Part shown: in pieces, positions 7,284 to 15,273 of the stretch
How positions within the stretch are numbered: the first letter of the stretch is position 1
Layout: the number at the start of each line of letters is the position of its first letter
From: Flavobacterium gelidicaeli
Lineage (GTDB): Bacteria > Bacteroidota > Bacteroidia > Flavobacteriales > Flavobacteriaceae
Assembly (NCBI RefSeq): GCF_013294005.1
Contig: NZ_JABSNK010000003.1
Location: 186,001 to 250,000 of the forward strand
Direction: 5' to 3'
DNA length: 64,000 nucleotides
Program-made: the position numbers and the translations under genes
Notes under the pieces: model-generated
Told to the model about the DNA's origin: nothing
What the model saw: the letters and a program-made list of their open reading frames with translations, nothing else
The model's database searches: none

Positions 7284-9800
7284 ATGGCAAGAACAAAAAT
7301 AGACTACGGTATTGACTTAGGAACAACCAATTCCGCAATTTCAAGAATTGAAAATGGAGAAGCAATCATTAAAAAAACAGACATTTTAAAAGACACTTTG
7401 CCTTCTTGTGTTTATTTTAACAAAAGAAAAGCTATACAAGTTGGAGATACTTCATACAATACTTTACGAAGAGATAAACTTGGTGCAATGAAAAATTGGG
7501 TTGATGATTCAAATGTATTCATTGAGTTCAAAAGAACAATGGGAACGGATAAAAAATATTCTAGTTCCAATTTAGGAAAAGAATTAAGTTCAGAAGAATT
7601 GTCAGCAGAGGTTTTAAAAACATTAAAATCATTTGTTGATGAAAATGTAAATGCAGTTGTGATAACCGTTCCTGCGGCTTTTGGGAATAATCAAAAAGAA
7701 GCCACTCGTGAAGCTGCAAAATTAGCTGGTTTCAATCATATAGAATTGTTACAAGAACCCGTTGCCGCTGCAATGGCTTACGGTTTAGACAGTAAAAAGA
7801 AAAATGGTTTTTGGTTGGTTTTCGATTTTGGAGGAGGAACATTTGATGCTGCTTTGCTTAAGGTCGAAGATGGTATTATGCTGGTAAAAGATACAGAAGG
7901 CGATAATTATTTAGGGGGTAAAAATTTAGATTTGGCTATCGTTGATGAAATTATTATGCCTTATATCGAACAAAATTATGCCATAGATTCTATTTTAGAA
8001 GACGATAACAAAAAACAAATTTTGCGTAATGCAATGAAATTTTACGCAGAGGAAACGAAGATTAAATTATCGTTTAACGATACGCATAATATTCTTTCTG
8101 ATTTAGGTGATATTCCCGGAGAAGACGACAACGGAGATGAATTTGAATTAGACATTACAGTTACACAAACTGATATGGAAAGAGCATTAGCACCTATTTT
8201 TCAAAAAGCTATAGATATTTCTAAAAAGTTAATTGAAAGAAATAATTTAAAAGGTTCGTCTTTGGATTCTTTGATTTTAGTAGGTGGACCAACTTTTTCG
8301 CCAATAGTTAGAAAAATGTTAGAGAAACAGATTTGCAAGCCTGATACAACTGTTGACCCAATGACTGTTGTTTCTAAAGGTGCAGCCTTGTATGCCTCTA
8401 CAATTGACATTTCGGAAGAAATAAAAGAGCAGACAAGAGATAAGTCGAAAATTCAAATTGAAATCGGACACGAAGCATCAACCGTAGAATTAGAAGAATT
8501 TGTAACGATTAAAATTTTGGCAGATAAAACAGAGGGAACAATTCCAAACAAAGTATTTGCTGAAATTACAAGAATCGACAAAGCTTGGTCAAGTGGAAAA
8601 GTTGAAATCAACGAAATTGGTGAAGTCATTGAAACACAATTAATAGAGGGCAAAACAAATAGTTTTGAAGTTATCCTATTTGATGATAAAGGAAATGTTT
8701 TAGAAAGCGAACCCAAACAATTTAATGTTATACAAGGTTCTAAAATTGGAAGTGCTACATTGGCATACAATATTGGTATTGAAATTAAAAAAAGAGAAAC
8801 AGGCAAAATAGTTTTTGAAACGCTTAAAAATTTAGAGAAAAACAAATCTATTCCTGCAGTAGGAACAAGAAATGGGCTAAAAACCCAAAAGCAAATCCGC
8901 CCAGGAATGGATACCGACTTTATTAAAATTCCAATTTATGAAGGAGAACACGAGGCAGAAGGAACTAGAGCAATTCACAACAATCACATTAAGGATATTA
9001 TCATAAGCGGAGCAGATTTACCCGCTTTATTGCCCGAAAATAGCGATGTAGATTTAACTGTAAATATTGACAGATCAGAGCAAATTACTGTAATGGCATA
9101 TTTTCCTTATTTAGATTTTTCATATGAAGCGAACGTTGAAAGAACGATTCAATCTATAGAAACAAATTGGCTTTCAAATGAAATCCGAAAAGCAAAAGGA
9201 AGTGTTGAAGAATTGAAAGACGATGGAATAAACGCTGATAAAGTTCAAAAAATTGAAAATGATATTACTGAATTAGAAAAAAAATTTGACAATAGCAAAA
9301 ACGATGTGGACGGTAAACAAGAAGTTTTAACAAATCTTCGTAAAACGCTTAAAACTATTGACGAATTAAGCGAAACTACAGAATGGCCAAAATTGGAAGA
9401 AGAGCTAAAAGAAGAATTTTACAGATTAGAGAAAGCTAATAAGGACTTAGGAAATGATAAAACAACTCAAATCGTAAATCAATTAAGAAACCAATTAGAG
9501 GAAGTGATTCAATCCCAGGATATTAAATTAGGTAAAGCGTTGGCAGAGGAAATACATTCTGTATTTTTTCAAATGACTTTAGTATATCAATTGATTAATT
9601 TCATTAGACAACACAATCAAAATTTTGGTTCATACCATTGGAAAGATAGCAATCGAGCAAGACAACTTTTAAATGACGGTTTACAACAAATCGGAGAAAA
9701 TCCAACTACTGACGATTTACATCCTATTGTTATTGATTTAGTCAATTTATTACCAGATACAGAAAAACCAAGCGGTGATGATACTGTTTTAGTCGGATAA
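7284..9800 (+). CDS. Hsp70-like ATPase with extended C-terminal region
   Basis: 838 residues from the ATG at 7284. An earlier in-frame ATG at 7260 overlaps the upstream gene and adds a non-homologous MEKNNIKI. The actin-like nucleotide-binding domain is intact: IDLGTTNS (phosphate 1), QEPVAAAMAYGL, VFDFGGGTFDAAL (phosphate 2) and LVGGPTFSP (adenosine). About 100 extra residues with beta-rich character separate it from a substrate-binding-like region, recognisable by IPIYEGEHEAEGTRA. A long helical tail follows. Housekeeping DnaK is about 640 residues, so this is a divergent paralogue. The operon has a J-like gene but no GrpE. Confidence 0.9.
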   Translation: MARTKIDYGIDLGTTNSAISRIENGEAIIKKTDILKDTLPSCVYFNKRKAIQVGDTSYNTLRRDKLGAMKNWVDDSNVFIEFKRTMGTDKKYSSSNLGKELSSEELSAEVLKTLKSFVDENVNAVVITVPAAFGNNQKEATREAAKLAGFNHIELLQEPVAAAMAYGLDSKKKNGFWLVFDFGGGTFDAALLKVEDGIMLVKDTEGDNYLGGKNLDLAIVDEIIMPYIEQNYAIDSILEDDNKKQILRNAMKFYAEETKIKLSFNDTHNILSDLGDIPGEDDNGDEFELDITVTQTDMERALAPIFQKAIDISKKLIERNNLKGSSLDSLILVGGPTFSPIVRKMLEKQICKPDTTVDPMTVVSKGAALYASTIDISEEIKEQTRDKSKIQIEIGHEASTVELEEFVTIKILADKTEGTIPNKVFAEITRIDKAWSSGKVEINEIGEVIETQLIEGKTNSFEVILFDDKGNVLESEPKQFNVIQGSKIGSATLAYNIGIEIKKRETGKIVFETLKNLEKNKSIPAVGTRNGLKTQKQIRPGMDTDFIKIPIYEGEHEAEGTRAIHNNHIKDIIISGADLPALLPENSDVDLTVNIDRSEQITVMAYFPYLDFSYEANVERTIQSIETNWLSNEIRKAKGSVEELKDDGINADKVQKIENDITELEKKFDNSKNDVDGKQEVLTNLRKTLKTIDELSETTEWPKLEEELKEEFYRLEKANKDLGNDKTTQIVNQLRNQLEEVIQSQDIKLGKALAEEIHSVFFQMTLVYQLINFIRQHNQNFGSYHWKDSNRARQLLNDGLQQIGENPTTDDLHPIVIDLVNLLPDTEKPSGDDTVLVG

Positions 9801-9812
9801 AAATCAAAAACT

Positions 9813-10493
9813 ATGAAAATAAAAATAATTTCACTTTCGCTTTTAACTATAATGCTTTTAACCTCTTGTGAATCAGAACAAGCGAGAAAAGATCGATTGG
9901 CTACCGAAGAGCGCCAACAAATCGAATTAGAACATCAATTAGCTGAGAGAAATAAAGCGGAATCGATCCGATTGGAACAAGTTCGTGTAGAGCAAGAAAA
10001 AAAATCAGAAGTGGAGCGGCTCGAAAGAGAAATTATATTGGAAAAAGAACGCAAAGAAAAAGAAATCTATAACAAGTATATATCTAATTCTTTGCATACA
10101 GGTTCAACACCTTATTCAATATATTATGGCAAAAACTCATCTTGTAGTGATAATGGCTGTTCGCAAATAAAAGTAAGAACAAGTAATGCAGACGTTTTAG
10201 TAACTATAAAAAATAATGATAAAGTTGTAAGTCACTCATTTATTCAGGCAGGTGATAGTTATACATTTTCTTTCCCTAATGGCACTTACCAAGCATTTTT
10301 CTACTATGGAAAAGGATGGAATCCCGAAAAAGAAATGAAAAATGGAGCAATGAATGGAGGATTTATTTCCAGTGAGGAATTTGGAAAGGACGAACCTCAA
10401 TACTTATTTAACAATGTTTTACGATATGAACTAATACTGCAACAAAACGGAAACTTTAGTACAAGTCCAAGTAATGCTGAAGAAGCTTTATAG
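9813..10493 (+). CDS. Lipoprotein with charged coiled coil and C-terminal beta domain
   Basis: A 226-residue protein. MKIKIISLSLLTIMLLTSC is a lipoprotein signal with the lipobox cysteine at residue 19. Residues ~22-95 are a highly charged Glu/Arg/Lys coiled coil. Residues ~100-226 hold a compact beta-rich domain with two close cysteines (SSCSDNGC) and the run FPNGTYQAFFYYGKGWNPEK. I recall similar domains in other Bacteroidetes lipoproteins, all of unknown function. The product should be anchored to a membrane on the periplasmic side. It lies 12 nt after the Hsp70-like gene, so it is probably a non-cytoplasmic member of the same system. Confidence 0.75.
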   Translation: MKIKIISLSLLTIMLLTSCESEQARKDRLATEERQQIELEHQLAERNKAESIRLEQVRVEQEKKSEVERLEREIILEKERKEKEIYNKYISNSLHTGSTPYSIYYGKNSSCSDNGCSQIKVRTSNADVLVTIKNNDKVVSHSFIQAGDSYTFSFPNGTYQAFFYYGKGWNPEKEMKNGAMNGGFISSEEFGKDEPQYLFNNVLRYELILQQNGNFSTSPSNAEEAL

Positions 10494-10494
10494 A

Positions 10495-10788
10495 ATGGAT
10501 AAAATCAGCAAAATTGCTTTAGAATCGCTACTTTTCCTCTGCATTTTAGATATGCCTTATGGTTATTTCTAATTGGTTAGGTTTGCGGCTTTTGTTGGCT
10601 TTGGAATTTTAACTTACCATGAAAATCAACAAAGAAAACAAATCGAGTTAATAATTTTCGGAGCTATGGCATTGTTGTATCAACCGTTTTTAAAAATTAT
10701 TTTAAGGCGGGAGTTGTGGAATAATATAGATGAGATTATTGAAGTAGGATTAATGGTTAGGCTTTTAAAGAAACAAAATGATGAATAA
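10495..10788 (+). pseudogene. DUF6804-like small membrane protein interrupted by an in-frame TAA
   Basis: From ATG 10495 the frame reads MDKISKIALESLLFLCILDMPYGYF, meets TAA at 10570-10572, then continues in the same frame as LVRFAAFVGFGILTYHENQQ through LYQPFLKIILRRELWN to a stop at 10788. Both halves match what I recall of the DUF6804 family, where MPYGYYQLVRF is continuous; the stop would sit where Gln is expected, so CAA to TAA is the simplest explanation. No frameshift is involved. Intact, it would be a ~97-residue protein with three to four membrane spans. It overlaps the next gene's start by 11 nt. A sequencing error or reinitiation at the TTG 10573 are alternatives. Confidence 0.7.
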
Positions 10789-12538
10789 ATCTATATTAAC
10801 AAAAGGTCAAATTATTGACGGCAAATATTCGGTTAGCTTCTTTATGAAAAAAGGAAGCTATGCCGAAACTTATCGTGTACAAAATGAAACAAAAGAAATC
10901 AAATTTCTAAAACTTTTTGACTTCGCCAAACTGCATAGAACACAATTTACAGAAAGCGGAGAAATTTTAGAAATTGAAATGCTTAAACAAATCAAACATT
11001 CGAATTTAGTTAAGTACAACGATAGTGGAGATGTCGTAATTGACAACCAAAAATTGGCCTATGTGGTTTTAGATTTTGTAAGTGGCGAAACTCTAGCTGA
11101 AAAAATGAAACGTGAAAACACCTTGAATTTATATGAAGCAAAAAGTATCATTTTGAGTGTTTTAAATGGTTTGAATTATTTACACAACAAGCAAATCATT
11201 CATAATGACATTACGAATCAAAATATAATGTTAGATTTATCTGGGAAAGTTAATATTGCGAAAATCATAGATTTTGGATATGCTCGTTTTTTAAAACAAT
11301 CCAATAAAGATTTTTTGAAAGAGGGTATAAATTTGTTTTATACAGCGAATGAAACTTTCAATAAAGTCTTTTCATGCCAAAGCGATGTTTATTCTGTGGG
11401 AGCATTGTATTATCATTTACTTACAGGCCTACCACCTTATTTTATAGAAATATCAAAATATAAATCTGGCAGAATACAATTAGAAGAAGTTATCTTAGAC
11501 GAAAGAAAAAAGTCTTTAAAATTTTCTGATAAAATAGATGAGCAAACACAAAGTATAATCCGAAAAGCATTACAACCAAAAGCAGAAAACCGTTTTAAAT
11601 CTGTAAAAGAATTTATTCAAACATTAAACGGAGAATTAGAGGTTGAACTTTCAATTCCTGAAGAAAAGGTTAATAAAGTTCAATCCAAAGATAATAAGAA
11701 AGGGAAAGGATTTACTTCCATTGCAGGAATGCAAGAATTAAAAAATACCATTCAATTAGATGTTATTGATGCTCTAAACCAAAAAGAACGCTATGCAGAA
11801 TATGGTTTAACAATTCCAAACGGAATGTTGCTTTATGGTCCGCCAGGATGTGGGAAAACATTCTTTGCAGAGAAAATGGCAGAAGAAATTGGATTTAATT
11901 TTTATCAGATAAAACCATCTGACATTCAAAGTAAATTTGTAAATGCTTCGCAGGAAAATATCAAAAATTTGTTTGGTGAAGCAAAACAAAACGCACCAAG
12001 TATAATTTTCATAGACGAATTAGACGCACTTGTTCCAAATAGAGATACAGCTAACATTAGCCATATGAACACAAGTGTTGTCAATGAATTTTTAGCACAA
12101 ATGAATAATTGTGGAGATGACGGTATTTTTATAATCGGTGCTACAAATAGACCAAATGCTATTGACCCAGCAATTTTACGTTCAGGAAGAGTAGATAAAC
12201 ATATTTATTTGCCACCGCCTGACTTTGAAGCCCGAAAATTGATTTTTCAATTGTACTTAAAAAAGCGACCAACAGAAATTGGTCTGAATTATGAAGAATT
12301 AGCCATGGCAACAGAAAACTATGTTTCAAGCGACATTAAATTTTTATGTGATGAAGCTTCAAGAAAAGCATTAAAAGACAGTTTAAGAATTACAAAATCA
12401 ATTGTATTGGAAACAATCAGAAGCAACAAACCATCAATTTCTTTGCAGGAGTTAAACAGCTACCTAGTAATCAAAGCTAAAATGGAAGGGGAGAACAACA
12501 ACACTAACGACAAATCAAGTATTGGATTTAGGACATAA
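10778..12538 (+). CDS. Fused Ser/Thr protein kinase and AAA+ ATPase
   Basis: A 586-residue protein. Residues ~8-290 are a eukaryotic-type kinase domain: a loop GSYAETY, catalytic loop HNDITNQN (Asn in place of the Arg of HRD, catalytic Asp and Asn kept), IIDFGYA (DFG), and SDVYSVGALYYHLLTGLPPY. Residues ~300-586 are an AAA+ domain of the FtsH/Cdc48 type: GPPGCGKT (Walker A), SIIFIDELDAL (Walker B), IIGATNRP (sensor 1), LRSGRVD (arginine finger) and a helical lid. There is no signal peptide or membrane span. The start overlaps the preceding gene by 11 nt; ATG 10781 is an alternative. It closes the Hsp70-like operon. It probably remodels a protein substrate under kinase control, which is inference. 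Confidence 0.9.
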   Translation: MMNKSILTKGQIIDGKYSVSFFMKKGSYAETYRVQNETKEIKFLKLFDFAKLHRTQFTESGEILEIEMLKQIKHSNLVKYNDSGDVVIDNQKLAYVVLDFVSGETLAEKMKRENTLNLYEAKSIILSVLNGLNYLHNKQIIHNDITNQNIMLDLSGKVNIAKIIDFGYARFLKQSNKDFLKEGINLFYTANETFNKVFSCQSDVYSVGALYYHLLTGLPPYFIEISKYKSGRIQLEEVILDERKKSLKFSDKIDEQTQSIIRKALQPKAENRFKSVKEFIQTLNGELEVELSIPEEKVNKVQSKDNKKGKGFTSIAGMQELKNTIQLDVIDALNQKERYAEYGLTIPNGMLLYGPPGCGKTFFAEKMAEEIGFNFYQIKPSDIQSKFVNASQENIKNLFGEAKQNAPSIIFIDELDALVPNRDTANISHMNTSVVNEFLAQMNNCGDDGIFIIGATNRPNAIDPAILRSGRVDKHIYLPPPDFEARKLIFQLYLKKRPTEIGLNYEELAMATENYVSSDIKFLCDEASRKALKDSLRITKSIVLETIRSNKPSISLQELNSYLVIKAKMEGENNNTNDKSSIGFRT

Positions 12539-12720
12539 AAACTAACCACAAAATGTAAAATTGCAATAAGAGCTTACTCTTCTAAAGTATCAAAGACCCA
12601 AATGAAAAGCTTAATAACTTAACAAGGATAAGAATGAATGTATAACAAGGTTTTGCCATATTTGGAATTTTAGTAGCTTTAATGTTTCAAAGTGTATTTT
12701 TGTTTAGCAAAAAACAATCG

Positions 12721-12752
12721 GTCTCAAAACTCACAAGTATAAAGCGTGAGAC
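12721..12752. repeat. GTCTCA / TGAGAC inverted repeat downstream of the kinase-AAA gene
   Basis: GTCTCA (12721-12726) and TGAGAC (12747-12752) form a 6-bp stem with a 20-nt loop, without a following T-run on the plus strand. Upstream, the run GTATAACAAGGTTTTGCC near 12640 resembles the gene-end tails of other orphan genes in this window. The gap 12539-12783 contains no gene I can support. Confidence 0.25.
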
Positions 12753-12783
12753 GATACAGTAATAATTTAAAAACCAACTAAAT

Positions 12784-13629
12784 ATGTATATTTCGGGAAT
12801 TCCTGACGAAATTTTTAAATATAATAATTCTGAATCAGATAAATTATCTGGCTTAACTCCAAATCAAACTCATGAATTAATTTATAATCCGCTGGGTGAA
12901 AATTCTTGTATTAAGTTTAGTAGTACAATTAATTCTGAGATACTTGATGAAATTCCTTTTTTTAGAATTTCAGAAGAGTTACTGAAAATTATAAAACGAG
13001 ATGGATTTATAAAACTCACGCCACTAGGGGCACTTCCAAAAAAAATACTTATTGAATTATATGATTTTAGATTTATTGTTGACGAACACATCGAATCTGG
13101 AATTAACAAACTTTATAGAGAAGACGTATGTGTTCCAATAAAGACCGCTAGAATTGTATGTGAATCGACAAATCTTGTCAAAAAGACTAAGGGGAAATTA
13201 TTGCTTACAAAAAATGGCGAAAGATGTTTAAAAAACGAAAATCGTGTTGAACTTTTTAAAATAATTTTTTTGATTTTTTCAGAAAAATTTAATTGGGCTT
13301 ACAACGACGGTTACACAAAAGAACCAGTTGGACAATATGGCTATTTATTTTCAATTTACTTATTGAAAAAATTTGGCGACAAAGAAAACTCAACTAACTA
13401 TTTTGCTGAAAAGTACCTACAAGTTTTTGAAAAGTTCATCACCTATTTTAATGAAGACTATTCGACTCCCGAGAAACTATTCAATAGCTGTTACACTTTA
13501 AGAACTTTTGAAAGATTTACCGAATGGTTTGGATTAACAAAGTTAAGCGGAAAGAATAGCTATTTTGATCTTGAAAATGCTAAAATTACTAAAACAATAT
13601 TATTTGAAAAGATATTTATTCTTGAATAA
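12784..13629 (+). CDS. Hypothetical protein, 281 aa
   Basis: The family is not firmly recognised. The product is soluble, with no signal peptide or membrane span. The N-terminal third has GLTPNQTHELIYNPLG followed by PFFRISEELLKIIK and KLTPLGALPKKI. I have seen that word pattern in uncharacterised bacterial proteins of similar size, some fused to SEC-C motifs. No SEC-C zinc motif or catalytic motif is visible here. The C-terminal half is helical and rich in Phe, Tyr and Lys. It stands alone in AT-rich DNA, 245 nt after the kinase-AAA gene and 97 nt before a small membrane-protein gene, so it is probably accessory. Confidence 0.65.
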   Translation: MYISGIPDEIFKYNNSESDKLSGLTPNQTHELIYNPLGENSCIKFSSTINSEILDEIPFFRISEELLKIIKRDGFIKLTPLGALPKKILIELYDFRFIVDEHIESGINKLYREDVCVPIKTARIVCESTNLVKKTKGKLLLTKNGERCLKNENRVELFKIIFLIFSEKFNWAYNDGYTKEPVGQYGYLFSIYLLKKFGDKENSTNYFAEKYLQVFEKFITYFNEDYSTPEKLFNSCYTLRTFERFTEWFGLTKLSGKNSYFDLENAKITKTILFEKIFILE

Positions 13630-13726
13630 AAATTACTAATGCCAACACTTTTTTCTCTAAGTTAATGTGATCACCTAATTGAGATGGTTACTATAAGAAG
13701 AATTAAATAGTTAAAAGAATATAAAA

Positions 13727-14110
13727 ATGCAGAAATTACTAACGGTAATGGCAATTGTAAATACGGTTATTATTGCACTTTTTTCATATTTAACGGTTTT
13801 CATGTCTAATAATCAAATAGGTGCAACTGAAAAATTTGCAGGAGCAGTTATTTTAAGTTGTCTTTTAGGAAGTGTAGTTACTAAAATCATAAAACAAAAA
13901 TTTTGGATTATTATACTGTCCTTACTATTCGATTTTATACTAATTACATTTTTATACAACATAACAGACTATAGTTCAATTTATGAATTTATTCAAAGCT
14001 TGTTTAATATAGCAACACATGTAGTACTTTTTATATATTTATATTTAATTTTTTACTACGTTTATAAGTTTAAACAAATACTTAAAAAACGAACCAATTA
14101 CCTAGTTTAA
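13727..14110 (+). CDS. Small membrane protein, 127 aa
   Basis: Almost entirely hydrophobic, with about four membrane spans (LTVMAIVNTVIIALFSYL; FAGAVILSCLLGSVV; FWIIILSLLFDFILITFL; IATHVVLFIYLYLIFYYVY) and a basic C-terminal tail (KFKQILKKR). I recognise no family. It is 15 nt upstream of another small membrane gene at 14126, so the two are likely co-transcribed. No charged residue inside a span suggests transport or catalysis. Confidence 0.6.
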   Translation: MQKLLTVMAIVNTVIIALFSYLTVFMSNNQIGATEKFAGAVILSCLLGSVVTKIIKQKFWIIILSLLFDFILITFLYNITDYSSIYEFIQSLFNIATHVVLFIYLYLIFYYVYKFKQILKKRTNYLV

Positions 14111-14125
14111 AAAAACGAACTAATT

Positions 14126-14329
14126 ATGAAGATGTCCAAAAATGTTTATTTAGGCTTAGCCATATTATTTTTAATCTCTTTTATCTATTCCTTATTTGAT
14201 ACAAGAACTACCCACGAACTATTGTTTTGGGAAGTAAATATTTGGGTATATCGTTTTTTTCGCTTGGCTGTTGCTGTATTATTTATGAAAACGTATTTGG
14301 ACAAGAGAAAAGACGAGAATGTAAACTAG
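14126..14329 (+). CDS. Small membrane protein, 67 aa
   Basis: A 67-residue protein with two predicted membrane spans (VYLGLAILFLISFIYSLF and FFRLAVAVLFMKTYL) and a hydrophilic, charged end (DKRKDENVN). No family is recognised. It follows the 127-residue membrane gene by 15 nt. The start ATG 14126 is preceded by AAACGAACTAATT, a normal A-rich leader for this genome; the second ATG (14132) is an alternative. Confidence 0.55.
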   Translation: MKMSKNVYLGLAILFLISFIYSLFDTRTTHELLFWEVNIWVYRFFRLAVAVLFMKTYLDKRKDENVN

Positions 14330-14385
14330 TAATTGATTTAAAAACTATCTACCTCATTAAAAAAAATAGAAATTAAAACACAAAT

Positions 14386-15255
14386 ATGAAAAAATGGATC
14401 TTATTTACTTTCATGCTACTATATAGCATATTCTCTTTTTCTCAATCTTTAGAAAAAAGAGCGGCAATAGAAACCTGCAATTGTTTGGCGGATTATAATA
14501 GGCCTTCTGAAAAAAACTTTAGTGAATGTATTGGGAATTCATTTGCAAAAACTTTTATGGAAGAAAAGGATGAGAAAATTAGAGAAAAAGCTAATACAGT
14601 GGAAGGGATTACTACAATAATGCGAGAGATTAAGGCTCTTTTACCTGAAACTTGCAACGTTGTAAAAGAAGAAAAAATTAAGGCTAAGAGAGAGGTGCAT
14701 TACGCTGATTCGGATAATCAAAGTGCGGCGAATTATTATACAATGGCCAAAGACATGATGATTACGGGCAAATACGAGTTGGCCATTGAAGGTTTTCAAT
14801 TGGCAATTAAAGAAGACAAAAATTATGTTCTTGCCTATGATGATATGGCTGCTTGTTACCGTAAGCTTGACGATTATGACAATGCTATAAAATATTATAA
14901 AAAATCACTAGTAATTTATCCTGAGGGAAACTTTTCATTAATGAATATTGCTGTTGTGTATTCTTTAAAATCCGATTTTAAAAACTCGGTTCGTTATTAT
15001 GAAAAACTCATCGATTATGAACCGAATAATGCAGAGGGGTATTATGGAGCAGGAAAAGCCTATTTTGGTTTAAAAGAATATGAAAAAGCATTGGATAATA
15101 TTTTTAAGGCACACCGCATTTACACTAATGAAAATTCAGATTACAAAGCGGACTCTGAAAAAATTATGGCAATGATGTATCAAAAGTTAAAAGCGGAAGA
15201 TAAAGAAGCTTTATTTATAAAAATAGCAGAAAGTAATAATATAAAATTAAACTAA
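14386..15255 (+). CDS. Secreted TPR-repeat protein
   Basis: A 289-residue protein with a signal peptide (MKKWILFTFMLLYSIFSFS) and a Cys-containing N-terminal domain (ETCNCLADY, FSECIGN, ETCNVV; four cysteines that could form disulfides). At least three to four tetratricopeptide repeats follow from ~115 to 250 (YYTMAKDMMITGKYELAIEGF, LAYDDMAACYRKLDDYDNAIK, GYYGAGKAYFGLKEYEKAL). It should be a periplasmic or surface scaffold. It is 18 nt upstream of a serine hydrolase gene and so may form a unit with the two beta-lactamase-fold genes. The partner is unknown. Confidence 0.8.
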   Translation: MKKWILFTFMLLYSIFSFSQSLEKRAAIETCNCLADYNRPSEKNFSECIGNSFAKTFMEEKDEKIREKANTVEGITTIMREIKALLPETCNVVKEEKIKAKREVHYADSDNQSAANYYTMAKDMMITGKYELAIEGFQLAIKEDKNYVLAYDDMAACYRKLDDYDNAIKYYKKSLVIYPEGNFSLMNIAVVYSLKSDFKNSVRYYEKLIDYEPNNAEGYYGAGKAYFGLKEYEKALDNIFKAHRIYTNENSDYKADSEKIMAMMYQKLKAEDKEALFIKIAESNNIKLN

Positions 15256-15273
15256 AATAACTACCGTAAATAA

